A model generated the notes under the pieces. That model did no database searches and was not told the origin of the DNA. It saw nothing but the letters and a program-made list of their open reading frames with translations. Positions 8,699 to 18,357 of a stretch of DNA of 64,000 nt are shown here, in pieces. Every line of letters starts with the position of its first letter. Position 1 is the first letter of the stretch. The position numbers and the translations under genes are program-made. Source of the DNA: Lachnospiraceae bacterium (GTDB lineage: Bacteria; Bacillota; Clostridia; Lachnospirales; Lachnospiraceae); NCBI GenBank assembly GCA_017408735.1, contig JAFQUB010000027.1, forward strand, positions 62,001 to 126,000, in the 5' to 3' direction.

Positions 8699-9964
8699 AT
8701 GGAAGAAATTGCAATTCAAGTCAAAAATGTATCCAAAATGTATAAATTGTATGATAAAGCCTCTGACCGCTTAAAGGAGTCTTTAGGTCTTACAAGAAAG
8801 AAAAAATACAAGGAACATTTCGCACTGAAGAATATTGATTTTGAAGTAAAAAAAGGTGAAACCGTGGGGATTATTGGTACCAATGGTTCCGGAAAGTCCA
8901 CCATCTTAAAGATTATTACAGGGGTGTTGAATCCAACAGACGGTGATGTTCAGGTAAATGGACGTATTTCTGCATTACTTGAGCTGGGAGCAGGGTTTAA
9001 TATGGAATACACAGGAATTGAGAATGTGTATCTGAATGGAACCATGTTAGGCTTCAGTGAAAAGGAAATTGATGAACGTCTGAATGACATTTTGGAATTT
9101 GCGGATATCGGTGATTTCGTAAATCAGCCTGTTAAATCTTATTCCAGTGGTATGTTTGTCCGTCTTGCATTTGCAGTTGCCATTAATATTGATCCGGATA
9201 TTTTGATTGTAGATGAAGCGTTGTCTGTGGGAGATGTATTTTTCCAGGCAAAATGTTATCGTAAATTCGAAGAATTTAAAAAGCAGGGAAAGACAATTTT
9301 GTTTGTAAGTCATGATTTAGGCAGTATCAGTAAATATTGTGACAGAGCTATTTTGATTAATAAAGGTGTAAAATTACAAGAAGGAACACCAAAAGCCATG
9401 ATTGATATGTACAAAAAGCTTTTGGTGGGACAGTTACCATTGGATGATGAGGAAGACGAGGACATCAACAATGTGGAAATACCTGAAGAAAAGCAGGAAA
9501 CAGAAGCAATTCAGTCCAATCCGGAGCTGTTGGAATATGGTAATAAGGCGGCAGAAATTGTGTCTTATATTATTGAGGATGAAAATGGTATTGTGACAGA
9601 TACCATTGAAAAAGGAACAGAATTTACCATTCGAGTAAAATTGCATTTTAACCAGAAAGTGCCGGAACCAATCTGTGCATTTTCCATTAAGAATGTGCAG
9701 GGAATTGAAATTACAGGAACTAATACCATGATTGAAAAAAATGATATTGGGCCAAAAGAAGCAGGAGAGGAAATAGAAGTTTCCTTCCGTCAGAAGATGA
9801 CTTTGCAGGGAGCAGAATATCTGTTATCTTTAGGATGTACCGGCTTTGAAAAAGGTGAATTTAATGTATATCATAGATTGTATGATGTGTGTAATATTAC
9901 AGTAATTTCAGATAAAAATACAGTTGGTTATTATGATATGGACACAGAAGTAAAGATAAGTTAG
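8699..9964 (+). CDS. Polysaccharide ABC exporter ATPase with C-terminal glycan-binding domain (Wzt-like)
   Basis: 421 residues. The ATPase domain has Walker A GTNGSGKST (60-68), signature YSSGM (148-152) and Walker B DILIVDE (167-173), closest to TagH/Wzt. After an acidic linker (about 250-270) comes a beta-rich domain of about 150 residues that matches the Wzt C-terminal carbohydrate-binding domain. In O9a- and O12-type systems that domain recognises the terminal modification of the finished polymer and licenses export. This makes the next gene, a likely terminal modifier, a probable functional partner. Confidence 0.92.
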   Translation: MEEIAIQVKNVSKMYKLYDKASDRLKESLGLTRKKKYKEHFALKNIDFEVKKGETVGIIGTNGSGKSTILKIITGVLNPTDGDVQVNGRISALLELGAGFNMEYTGIENVYLNGTMLGFSEKEIDERLNDILEFADIGDFVNQPVKSYSSGMFVRLAFAVAINIDPDILIVDEALSVGDVFFQAKCYRKFEEFKKQGKTILFVSHDLGSISKYCDRAILINKGVKLQEGTPKAMIDMYKKLLVGQLPLDDEEDEDINNVEIPEEKQETEAIQSNPELLEYGNKAAEIVSYIIEDENGIVTDTIEKGTEFTIRVKLHFNQKVPEPICAFSIKNVQGIEITGTNTMIEKNDIGPKEAGEEIEVSFRQKMTLQGAEYLLSLGCTGFEKGEFNVYHRLYDVCNITVISDKNTVGYYDMDTEVKIS

Positions 9965-9974
9965 GAGAAGACCA

Positions 9975-12110
9975 ATGGCTGAGCTTAATTTAAAATATTA
10001 TAACAATGTGGATAGTTATTCCGATGGTGATGTGGAAGTAGATATCTTAAACTTCGTGAAGGAAGGACTTAATGTTACCCAAATACCGAAAAATAAGAGA
10101 AACTATGCCTGTGCATACCACCTTTCTGCATGGCGTGAAAACATTATCAACTGGTACCCATTAAAGAAAACAGACCGTGTGTTAGAAATTGGTGCCGGTT
10201 GTGGTGCTGTCACAGGTGCTTTGTGCAGAAATGCAGGAAGTGTAGTCAGCGTAGAATTGTCTAAGCACCGTGCGGAAATTAATTACGAACGCCATAAGGA
10301 CTACGATAATCTGGAAATCATGGTTGGAAATTTAAATGATATGGATTTTAATGGTGGTTTTGATTATGTGATTCTTATTGGTGTATTTGAATATGCCATG
10401 AGTTACACTAAGGGAGAAAAGCCATATGAAACTTTCCTGAATAAAATTAAGAGCTTTGTAAAACCGGGCGGAAAGATTTTGATGGCCATTGAAAACCGTC
10501 TGGGTGAAAAGTATTTTGCCGGAGCTTACGAAGACCATACAGATGCATTCTTTTTAGGATTAAATGAATACAAGGATAATACATCTGTTCGGACCTTCTC
10601 CAAACAGGAATTAACGGATATTTTCCATAATTGTGAGATGAACCGGGTAAAATTTTATTATCCATACCCGGACTATAAATTTCCAAGTGAAATTTATACA
10701 GATGAAACCATCAACAGTGCTTCCTATGGCAGAGAATATATGAACTTATATCCGACCCGTTATAGTTTGTACAATGAGAAAAGTGTGAGCGATGCATTGG
10801 TAAAAGAAGGTATTATGCAGAGCTTTGCCAACTCTTTCTTTGTAGAGGCAGTAGTCGGTGAAAGAGTGGGACAGGAAGAACAGTTGCTGTATGCCAAAAT
10901 GAATTGTGGACGTAAGGAAGAATTCAGAATTGCCACCATTATTTATCAGGGCGAAGAAAAATATGTGATTAAGAAACCGTTAAATGAAAAATCGGTACCT
11001 CATATTGAGCGTGTAGCCATAAAAAGCCGCATGAATAATATTGAAGAACTGCTTAATTTACCGGGAAAATACAAGGATGGCGTAATTCGTTATGAATTTT
11101 TAGAAGATGAAAATCTGGATACAAAAATCAGTCGAATGATGGATGAGGGAAAAACTGCTCAAATTGTAGATACTATTAGAGAAATTCAGAAAATTTTACA
11201 GGAACATTCCGAAGAAGTGAATTATCATACCGAAGAATTTGAAAAAATCTTCGGAGATAACAAAATGGAAGCGGAAAAGACAAGAACAGTATGCCCTGCT
11301 AACATTGACTGTATCTGTGATAATATTATTTGCCGTAAAGACGGTTACGTAATCATTGACGGAGAATGGATTTTTGATATGCCGGTGCCGGTGGATTTTA
11401 TCGTATGGCGTTTGGTAAATGAATTGTATACTCAGCATGGAAATCGCTTGCAGAAGCTGGTTACCAGAGCGGGCATGTACGAAAAATTAAATATCCTGCC
11501 GACTGCCTGTGAGGTTTATGAAACATGGGCGAAGAATTTCGCAGAAAAATATGTAGGTGGAAATGAACTGGCAGAATATGGTGCAGATGTAAAAACATTA
11601 GAGTTACGTGAACTGGTAAATATAGCGGAAAGCCGGAAAGGTATGGAATGTGCTTTGTTTTATGATACAGGAAATGGCTTCAGTGCGGCAGACTGCTGTA
11701 AAGAATACCTGAAAATAAATGGCGGAGAATTTACTATGGACTTTACATTGGATAAGTATGCAACCATTAAAAATCTCCGTTTTGACCCACTGGAGGGAAA
11801 GGGCTGTAAAGTACAGATTACCAAAATAAATGGCCAGTCCTTAACTGGCGATGAAATTCTTGGAAACAACGCGGAATTTGAAAAGAATGACATTCAGATA
11901 TTTATCAGTGGTGACCCACAGTATTTTATAAATCCAAGTCTTCCGAAAGAAGGGAAAATCACGATTTCGGGAAAAATCAAAGTGATGCCGGAAGAAGAAA
12001 CTATGAGTTTCTATCGGAAGAAATTAAATGAGTTGGAAACGATTAAAAACAGCACAGAATATAAACTTTTGAAAAAAGCAAAATTGATTAAAAACAAGCG
12101 AAAGGAGTAG
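9975..12110 (+). CDS. SAM methyltransferase / kinase-like fusion, candidate WbdD-type chain terminator
   Basis: 711 residues. The N-terminal class I methyltransferase has motif I VLEIGAGCGAVTG (about 69-81). A protein-kinase/APH-like domain follows at about 310-530: YVIKKPL supplies the ATP lysine (Lys333/334), Asp445 and Asn450 match the catalytic D-x4-N spacing, and IIDGEW places Asp462 and Glu464 where the metal ligand is expected. A beta-rich section (about 560-670) and a coiled-coil/amphipathic tail (STEYKLLKKAK) end the protein. The order methyltransferase, kinase, coiled coil is that of WbdD, which stops O9a chain growth by methylphosphate capping. Its place directly after a Wzt with a glycan-binding tail supports that role; the chemistry is inferred. 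Confidence 0.75.
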   Translation: MAELNLKYYNNVDSYSDGDVEVDILNFVKEGLNVTQIPKNKRNYACAYHLSAWRENIINWYPLKKTDRVLEIGAGCGAVTGALCRNAGSVVSVELSKHRAEINYERHKDYDNLEIMVGNLNDMDFNGGFDYVILIGVFEYAMSYTKGEKPYETFLNKIKSFVKPGGKILMAIENRLGEKYFAGAYEDHTDAFFLGLNEYKDNTSVRTFSKQELTDIFHNCEMNRVKFYYPYPDYKFPSEIYTDETINSASYGREYMNLYPTRYSLYNEKSVSDALVKEGIMQSFANSFFVEAVVGERVGQEEQLLYAKMNCGRKEEFRIATIIYQGEEKYVIKKPLNEKSVPHIERVAIKSRMNNIEELLNLPGKYKDGVIRYEFLEDENLDTKISRMMDEGKTAQIVDTIREIQKILQEHSEEVNYHTEEFEKIFGDNKMEAEKTRTVCPANIDCICDNIICRKDGYVIIDGEWIFDMPVPVDFIVWRLVNELYTQHGNRLQKLVTRAGMYEKLNILPTACEVYETWAKNFAEKYVGGNELAEYGADVKTLELRELVNIAESRKGMECALFYDTGNGFSAADCCKEYLKINGGEFTMDFTLDKYATIKNLRFDPLEGKGCKVQITKINGQSLTGDEILGNNAEFEKNDIQIFISGDPQYFINPSLPKEGKITISGKIKVMPEEETMSFYRKKLNELETIKNSTEYKLLKKAKLIKNKRKE

Positions 12111-12112
12111 CC

Positions 12113-13483
12113 GTGAGTCAGCAGATTGATATTATTGTACCCATCTATAACGGATTAGAAGATGTAAAAAAATGTGTGGACAGTGTAAAGAAGAATACGG
12201 ATTTAAGCAGACATCGTCTGATTCTTGTAGATGACAAAAGTCCTGACGGTAATGTGCTGCCCTATTTAAAAAGTGTGGAATCGGATTCGATTCATGTGAT
12301 AGAAAGCCCTGTAAACGAGGGCTTTTCTGCCAGTGTAAATAAGGGAATGCAGTATTCTGACCGAGATGTGATTTTGTTGAATTCTGACACGATTGTAACA
12401 AAGGGATGGGTGGAAAAAATAATTGCCTGTGCTTATTCCAAACGTGCAGCGGCAACGGTGACACCTTTATCCAATGCAGCAACTCTTTGCTCTGTGCCGG
12501 AATTTTTGCAGGATAATGCGCTGCCATGCGGGTATGACCCAGAGAAAATGGGCGCATTAGTGGAACATTGCAGTATTCGAAGATATCCAAGAGTGACAGT
12601 AGCAGTAGGCTTTTGCATGTATATTAAGCGGGAAGTAATTGAAAAAATTGGTTATTTTGATGCAGAAACCTTTGGTAAGGGTTATGGCGAGGAAAACGAT
12701 TTCTGTCACCGTGCAGAGCAGCAGGGCTATATGCACCTTATGTGCGACGATACCTTTATTTATCACAAAGGAACCGCTTCCTTTGACAGCGAGGAAAAAA
12801 GAAAACTGTTAGAGGAACATGAAAGAATTTTGCAGGAGCGTTATCCTGCTTATATAGAGCGCAATGGGCAATATTGCATGAAAAATCCAAATCGGGATTT
12901 ACAGGAAAATATAAAGCTGTATTTGAAATTAAATTACGCTTCCTGTGGAAAACTATACCTTACAGACAACCTTTTTGTGGAAAACAAAGAAGAAAAAGCT
13001 TTTTATGCAACACGGCAGGAGCGTAGTGTTGAGGTAAAAGGATTTCGTGGTGGAAATGAAGTTTCCTTTATTTTTCCGGCACCGGAGCTTGGGGTACAGA
13101 CTGCATTGGCAGAGGAAGTGGAAGAAGAAATATTGAGAGATCTAATGCGAGCTTTTTGCATTAAGGAAGTTATTCAGACAACACAGGGAAATTTTGCGGT
13201 ACAGACCATAAAAACATTACAGCAGGAAGCGGCTGATTTAGGAAAGATATATGATGCAAAACGAATTTTAAGAGGTTACCTGACGGCAAAAGAGGATTTT
13301 ATGTCGGAGAATGAGTTGGTAGACGGCGTTTACGGAAAAAAAATACGTTCTCTGAAAGAAAAATACGAAACACTGCAGCAGGAAGACAAGGTCAGACAGG
13401 AGGAATTGACCAATATATATAATTCCAAACGTTTTAAACTTGCCTGCGCCATGGAAAAGGTGATAAAACCTTTCAAAGGCTGA
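12113..13483 (+). CDS. GT2 glycosyltransferase with C-terminal coiled coil
   Basis: 456 residues from a GTG that follows AAAGGAG, 2 bases after the previous stop. The GT-A fold is clear: DIIVPIYNGLEDVKKCVDS at the N-terminus, LVDDKSPD, and the metal motif in LLNSDT. GYGEENDFCHRAEQQGY is the acceptor/base region. The last 120 residues are helical, end in a coiled coil and carry NSKRFKLACAMEKVIK, the same tail type as neighbouring proteins. It probably adds rhamnose or another sugar to the lipid-linked chain in the cytoplasm. Donor and linkage are unknown. Confidence 0.88.
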   Translation: MSQQIDIIVPIYNGLEDVKKCVDSVKKNTDLSRHRLILVDDKSPDGNVLPYLKSVESDSIHVIESPVNEGFSASVNKGMQYSDRDVILLNSDTIVTKGWVEKIIACAYSKRAAATVTPLSNAATLCSVPEFLQDNALPCGYDPEKMGALVEHCSIRRYPRVTVAVGFCMYIKREVIEKIGYFDAETFGKGYGEENDFCHRAEQQGYMHLMCDDTFIYHKGTASFDSEEKRKLLEEHERILQERYPAYIERNGQYCMKNPNRDLQENIKLYLKLNYASCGKLYLTDNLFVENKEEKAFYATRQERSVEVKGFRGGNEVSFIFPAPELGVQTALAEEVEEEILRDLMRAFCIKEVIQTTQGNFAVQTIKTLQQEAADLGKIYDAKRILRGYLTAKEDFMSENELVDGVYGKKIRSLKEKYETLQQEDKVRQEELTNIYNSKRFKLACAMEKVIKPFKG

Positions 13484-13511
13484 TGATTTGTCGGGGGATA
13501 GAGGATTTGCT

Positions 13512-15338
13512 ATGAATTCGGAACAAAATATTCAAATGAAACGAAAAAAAAGTATATTGTATGTGCTTCATGGTGATTTTTCAGAGGAGGCCTCCAATAA
13601 CAGAGGAGGAACACAGCTTCATGTGAAAAATCTTGTGGAGCAGCTGCGAAAAACTTATAACTTATATGTATTGGCAAGAGATGAGGAGTATATTCGTCTG
13701 ACGGATTATTCCAAGGAAAAGCAAGTATATAAGTTTTTCGTAGGTGAACTGAAAGATAAACCTATTCTTTTTGATGAAAAGATTGCTCAGATAATGGAAA
13801 ATGTGTTATCTGCATTTCCCATTGATTTGGTGCATATTCATCATACGGTAGATTTATCTTTTGATGTATTTAGGGAAGCAAAGAAGCGAAATATTCCGTT
13901 ACTTTGTACCATTCACGATTATTATTATATTTGTCCAACCATCAAGCTGTTGGATACATCGATGCATTTTTGTGATTCTCCAAAAACATGTGGAGACTGT
14001 GATAGTTGTCTGGAAAAAGCATTTGGATTTTCCAAAAGTTTTTATAAGGCATGGCAGGATACTGCAAAGGAGATGTTAGGCTATTGTGAGAAATTATTTT
14101 TTCCATCCTACAGTGCCAAGAAAATTATGGAGAATTTCTATCCTCATCTGGAAGAAAAAATGCAGGTGATTTACCACGGACTTTCAGAAATTGTAAATTC
14201 GGATAAATTGAGAAATTCCGTAAAGCTGGATGAAGCCATTGTAACGGATAAAGTGGAATGGAATCTGGATGAAACCTTTGGTATGGGCTGGGCATTGCTT
14301 CGGGGAAAATCCTCATTGCTTGTAAAGACCTACATTGAAGTGGTGGATAAAAAGGGAAATTCCTATGTTTTCTTACCGGAAAAGCATTTAAGATTAGATG
14401 TAAAAGCAGACCGTTGCGGAAATTCCAATTACAATATGTGCGGCTTCCTGATTAATGGATTCTCCGGTATGTTTGCCGAGGGAGAATTGAGCTTTCGGGC
14501 ATATTTAGAGTATGAAGGAAAATTTTACACCGACGGGAAAGTGCGAGTACGCAATAATGTGGCACAGAAATGTGAGAATGTGTTAAAAGTAGGCTTTTTG
14601 GGAGGAATGGTTCCGGCTAAGGGAAGCCGTCTGATTGGCGACATTATCAAATCCAATACCAATAAAAATGAGGTAATGTGGTATATTATTGGAACCATTG
14701 GCGATAAAACCATGGATGCCATTGAACAGGAAAATTTGGTAAAGGTGGGAACCTACAGCCAGGAAATGGTTCAAGGCTTATTAGAGGGCTATAGTATTGA
14801 TTTGGTGTGTCTCCTTCCTCTTTGGGCTGAAACCTTTAGCTATACCTTGTCAGAAGCGGCAATCAGTGGAATTCCGGTGCTGGCAACGGACATTGGTGCT
14901 ATCAGTGAGCGTATTAAGGCAGAAGATATTGGCTTTTTAGTAGATATAAACCAGAAACCGGAAGAAATTATGAAAGAAATTCTTGCCATCTGGAATGAAC
15001 GAAAAGAAGATTACCAGAGGAAAAAGAAAAATATTAGCAACATGAAGCTAAAGACCCTGGAAGAAATGGCAGAAGAATATAAACAGTGTTATGGCACCTA
15101 TACTTTTGAAAGCGATGTGGTGTGTGACAAGGAAATGGAGATGTGGCTTATGACAGGGGCAAGGGATGCCAAAGAAATCAAAATTAAAAATCCGGAAGAA
15201 GTAGTAGAAAAGTTGGAAGATAAGGTGGCGGATTTAACAAATCAGTTAGTGGAAGCTAACGACACACTGCAGAAAATATATGCATCTCCGGCATACAAGA
15301 TTGCCAAGCGGATTCCGTTTTTAGGCGTTAAGAAATAA
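13512..15338 (+). CDS. GT4 glycosyltransferase with an inserted domain
   Basis: 608 residues from the ATG at 13512, which follows AGAGGA; the TTG at 13488 is less likely. The N-terminal GT-B domain starts at ILYVLHGDF and includes HIHHTVDL, CTIHDYYYICPT and a cysteine cluster (C-x6-C-x2-C-x2-C) near residues 150-170 that could bind metal. A beta-rich insertion of about 110 residues (about 230-340) precedes the second Rossmann domain. There VGFLGGMVPAKGSRLI and the donor-site ETFSYTLSEAAISGIPVLAT are typical of GT4. The protein ends in a coiled coil and SPAYKIAKRIPF. It is a likely chain-extending transferase, with donor unknown. Confidence 0.88.
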   Translation: MNSEQNIQMKRKKSILYVLHGDFSEEASNNRGGTQLHVKNLVEQLRKTYNLYVLARDEEYIRLTDYSKEKQVYKFFVGELKDKPILFDEKIAQIMENVLSAFPIDLVHIHHTVDLSFDVFREAKKRNIPLLCTIHDYYYICPTIKLLDTSMHFCDSPKTCGDCDSCLEKAFGFSKSFYKAWQDTAKEMLGYCEKLFFPSYSAKKIMENFYPHLEEKMQVIYHGLSEIVNSDKLRNSVKLDEAIVTDKVEWNLDETFGMGWALLRGKSSLLVKTYIEVVDKKGNSYVFLPEKHLRLDVKADRCGNSNYNMCGFLINGFSGMFAEGELSFRAYLEYEGKFYTDGKVRVRNNVAQKCENVLKVGFLGGMVPAKGSRLIGDIIKSNTNKNEVMWYIIGTIGDKTMDAIEQENLVKVGTYSQEMVQGLLEGYSIDLVCLLPLWAETFSYTLSEAAISGIPVLATDIGAISERIKAEDIGFLVDINQKPEEIMKEILAIWNERKEDYQRKKKNISNMKLKTLEEMAEEYKQCYGTYTFESDVVCDKEMEMWLMTGARDAKEIKIKNPEEVVEKLEDKVADLTNQLVEANDTLQKIYASPAYKIAKRIPFLGVKK

Positions 15339-15375
15339 AGTGCACAGTCAGCGTGGAAGGAAAGGTAACAATACA

Positions 15376-17340
15376 ATGGATTATAAAGAACTCTATGAGC
15401 AGGAACAGAAAAAATACGAAGAATTGATGCATCGGTATGAGGAACTTGATATTAAATACGAAAATGCATTGTCAGACGCAGAGTTTGCCAAAGCAAATTT
15501 AGCGAAAATCAAGAACAGTCCGGCATGGAAGATGACAAAACCTCTTCGTGTGGTATATTTTTTCTTTAAGAGAATGAAGACCGCTTATGTAATGTACGGC
15601 GGTATCATTGGTGTTATGAAGAAAATTGCCCACAAAATGCATCAGAAAAAGGTACAGAAGGATTATGGAAGCAAAAGCTATCCGACAGAGCAGGAAAGAA
15701 AGCAACAGGAGGCTGTTAAATTTTCCAAAGATATTACATTTAGTATCTTAGTACCTTTATATAATACACCGGAAAAATTTTTAAGAGAAATGATTGCCTC
15801 TGTTCAGGAACAGACTTATCAGAAATGGGAATTATGTCTGGCAGACGGAAGTGACAACGAACATGACTATGTGGGAAAAATCTGCAAAGAGCTGGCAGAA
15901 AAGGATAAACGTATCAAATATCAGAAATTAGAGAAAAATCTGGGGATTTCAGAGAACACCAACGAATGTTTGAAAATGGCAACAGGTAATTTTATCGCTT
16001 TGTTTGACCATGATGACTTACTTCACCCATGTGCATTGTATGAAAATATGAAGGTGATATGTGAAGGAAATGCAGACTATGTATATACCGACGAAGTGAC
16101 TTTCTACGGGGACAGCATTGACAACATGGCAACCATGCATTTTAAACCGGACTTTTCACCGGATAATCTGCTTGCCAATAATTATATCTGTCATTTTTCC
16201 GTATTTGACCGAAAGTTATTAGAGCAGACAGAACTGTTTCGTAGTGCCTATGACGGAAGTCAGGATCACGACATGATTTTAAGACTGACCGGAGTGGCAA
16301 AAAATGTAAAACATATTCCAAAGGTATTGTATTACTGGCGTTCTCATGCAGGCTCTGTGGCAGACAACATCGATGCCAAAACTTATGCTATCGATGCGGC
16401 AAAACGTGCAGTTAGGGATTATTGTAAAGATAAGGGAATTCCGGTAAAGGCGGTGGAAAGTACCAAAGCCTTTCCAACAATTTTCCGGTTATCCTATGAA
16501 ATTACAGGAAATCCAATGATTTCCATTGTGATTCCAAATAAGAATCATAGAGAAGACTTGGAAAAATGTATCGAGTCTATCCGTATGAAATCCACTTATA
16601 CCAATTACGAAATAATTATTGTGGAAAATAACAGTACGGAAGAAAGCATTTTTGCTTATTACAAAGAGTTAGAGCAGCAGGATAATATTCGCGTGATTAC
16701 TTACCAAGGCGAATTTAATTATTCAAAAATTAATAACACCGGTGTCAAAGAAGCAAAAGGAGAATATCTGATTTTATTAAACAATGACATCAAAATCATT
16801 TCACCGAACTGGATGGAAGAAATGTTAATGCATGCCCAGAGAACAGAGGTTGGAGCAGTAGGTGCTAAGCTATTCTATCCAGACAACACCATTCAGCATG
16901 CCGGAATTGTTCTTGGTCTTGGAGCTCATCGCAGTGCCGGACACACCCACTACGGTATGCCAAAAGAAAACTTGGGCTATATGGGAAGACTTTGCTACAC
17001 CCAGAATGTAACCGCAGTTACAGGAGCCTGCCTGATGGTAAAGAAAAGCGTTTACGAAGAAGTGGGCGGATTGGATGAAAACTTCAGGGTTGCATTAAAT
17101 GATGTGGATTTCTGTCTGAAATTACGTCAGAAAGGTTATTTAAACATTTTCACACCATTTGCAGAAGCTTTTCACTTTGAATCAAAATCCAGAGGGTTTG
17201 AGGATTCTAAGGCGAAAAGAGAGCGTTATATGGAAGAATGTGATAACTTTAAGCAGAAGTGGAGTAAGGAGTTAGAGGCAGGAGATCCTTATTATAATCC
17301 TAATTTCTCATTGGATTATTCGGATTATTCACTTCGGTAA
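15376..17340 (+). CDS. Tandem GT2 glycosyltransferase (two active-looking domains)
   Basis: 654 residues from the ATG at 15376; an upstream GTG at 15340 is possible. A coiled coil (about 1-45) and NSPAWKMTKPLRVVYFFFK come first. GT2 domain 1 contains SILVPLYNTPEKFLREM, FDHDDLLHP and DGSQDHDM. Domain 2 contains SIVIPNKNHREDLEKC, LLNNDIKI and ALNDVDFCLKLRQKGY. Both keep the aspartate motifs for nucleotide-sugar and metal binding. Such double GT2 proteins build a repeating disaccharide or consecutive linkages in rhamnan-type polymers. The downstream gap to 17382 marks the edge of a foreign-looking insert. Confidence 0.9.
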   Translation: MDYKELYEQEQKKYEELMHRYEELDIKYENALSDAEFAKANLAKIKNSPAWKMTKPLRVVYFFFKRMKTAYVMYGGIIGVMKKIAHKMHQKKVQKDYGSKSYPTEQERKQQEAVKFSKDITFSILVPLYNTPEKFLREMIASVQEQTYQKWELCLADGSDNEHDYVGKICKELAEKDKRIKYQKLEKNLGISENTNECLKMATGNFIALFDHDDLLHPCALYENMKVICEGNADYVYTDEVTFYGDSIDNMATMHFKPDFSPDNLLANNYICHFSVFDRKLLEQTELFRSAYDGSQDHDMILRLTGVAKNVKHIPKVLYYWRSHAGSVADNIDAKTYAIDAAKRAVRDYCKDKGIPVKAVESTKAFPTIFRLSYEITGNPMISIVIPNKNHREDLEKCIESIRMKSTYTNYEIIIVENNSTEESIFAYYKELEQQDNIRVITYQGEFNYSKINNTGVKEAKGEYLILLNNDIKIISPNWMEEMLMHAQRTEVGAVGAKLFYPDNTIQHAGIVLGLGAHRSAGHTHYGMPKENLGYMGRLCYTQNVTAVTGACLMVKKSVYEEVGGLDENFRVALNDVDFCLKLRQKGYLNIFTPFAEAFHFESKSRGFEDSKAKRERYMEECDNFKQKWSKELEAGDPYYNPNFSLDYSDYSLR

Positions 17341-17381
17341 AATTTCCGACACTTGAGAATGAATGGCTACAGGAGGAGAAT

Positions 17382-17849
17382 GTGGAGAGGATTCAGGTTA
17401 CCGTAGAGCGAAGCTATAGGAAAGATATTATATTTTTGATAAGTGTATATTTAGTGTTTTTTCTGCTGAGTGGTAGGAATGAAAAGTATGAGGAAATTTT
17501 ATTTTGGGCGTTTTTGCTTGTGGCAGCGGTTGGAGAGTGCTTGCTTGAGAAGTATGCTAAGAAAACCAGAACACTTGAGGTGGAATTTCAAGAAGCTCAG
17601 GTTGTGTTTGGGATAGGTGGAAAGGTAAAAGTACTTCTGTATAAAGAAATTATAGAAGTACAGAAAATAATGAAAATTACCCGGTTTATCAGTGAAAAGG
17701 GATATTATCGGGTGAGGGTGAAAACGAAAAGAGGAAGTATTTGTTTTTATACGCTTCCAGAGGAGTATGAAAAGCATTTGGATTTTGAGAAGACGGAACT
17801 TGCAGCGGTGTATAATGGGTTTCGGGAGCATGGAGTGAAGTGCTGTTAA
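17382..17849 (+). CDS. Small two-TM membrane protein, YcxB/PH-like C-terminus
   Basis: 155 residues from a GTG that follows AGGAGGA. Two hydrophobic segments (about 14-30 and 38-54) precede a strand-rich domain with LEVEFQEAQVVFGIGGK, LLYKEIIEVQKI and YYRVRVKTKRGSICFYTLP, which looks like a bacterial PH-type fold as in YcxB-like proteins. The role is not known. It has no obvious link to glycan synthesis and may belong to the inserted island. Confidence 0.6.
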   Translation: MERIQVTVERSYRKDIIFLISVYLVFFLLSGRNEKYEEILFWAFLLVAAVGECLLEKYAKKTRTLEVEFQEAQVVFGIGGKVKVLLYKEIIEVQKIMKITRFISEKGYYRVRVKTKRGSICFYTLPEEYEKHLDFEKTELAAVYNGFREHGVKCC

Positions 17850-17883
17850 AATATGTTTATATAATACTTGGAGGAATGTGATA

Positions 17884-18357
17884 ATGGTTTTATATCATGG
17901 AAGCAATGTGACGGTAGAAAAACCGAAAATTATAAAGTCTAAACGATTATTGGATTTTGGTACAGGTTTTTATGTGACGAGTGATTTGGAACAGGCTGGA
18001 AAATGGGCAGTAAGAACAGCTAATAGAAGAGAAGAGGGAAAACCATTAATTTCGGTGTACACGTTGGAAAGAATTGAAGATTTAAAGATATTAGAATTTA
18101 GTCAACCTAATAAAGAATGGCTTAGGTATATATCAATGAACCGTACGGATAAAGGGGCAAACGATACTTATGATTTAGTAATTGGTCCGGTTGCTAATGA
18201 TCAAACAATTCGCACTATTAATAACTATATCAAGGGTTACTTTGCAGAAGATATAGCTATTCAGTTGTTGCTGCCACAAAATTTAAAGGATCAATACGCA
18301 TTTAAAACAGAAAAAGCTTTAGCAAGATTAAAATTTGAAGAGGTGATAGTTGGATGA
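17884..18357 (+). CDS. DUF3990-like protein, putative ADP-ribosyltransferase-fold toxin
   Basis: 157 residues from the ATG at 17884, 8 bases after GGAGGA. LYHGSN near the start, DFGTGFYVTSDLEQAGKWA and DLVIGPVANDQT match DUF3990, which I recall as a relative of the ADP-ribosyltransferase fold (His/Tyr/acidic layout). The stop overlaps the next start by 4 bases, and a DUF3791-like gene follows. This linkage recurs in Clostridia and looks like a toxin-antitoxin operon. Toxicity and substrate are inference. Confidence 0.75.
   Translation: MVLYHGSNVTVEKPKIIKSKRLLDFGTGFYVTSDLEQAGKWAVRTANRREEGKPLISVYTLERIEDLKILEFSQPNKEWLRYISMNRTDKGANDTYDLVIGPVANDQTIRTINNYIKGYFAEDIAIQLLLPQNLKDQYAFKTEKALARLKFEEVIVG

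Noticed and set aside
17860..17865. TATAAT before the DUF3990 gene as a promoter
   Set aside because: No -35-like hexamer at a suitable distance, so I did not call it.
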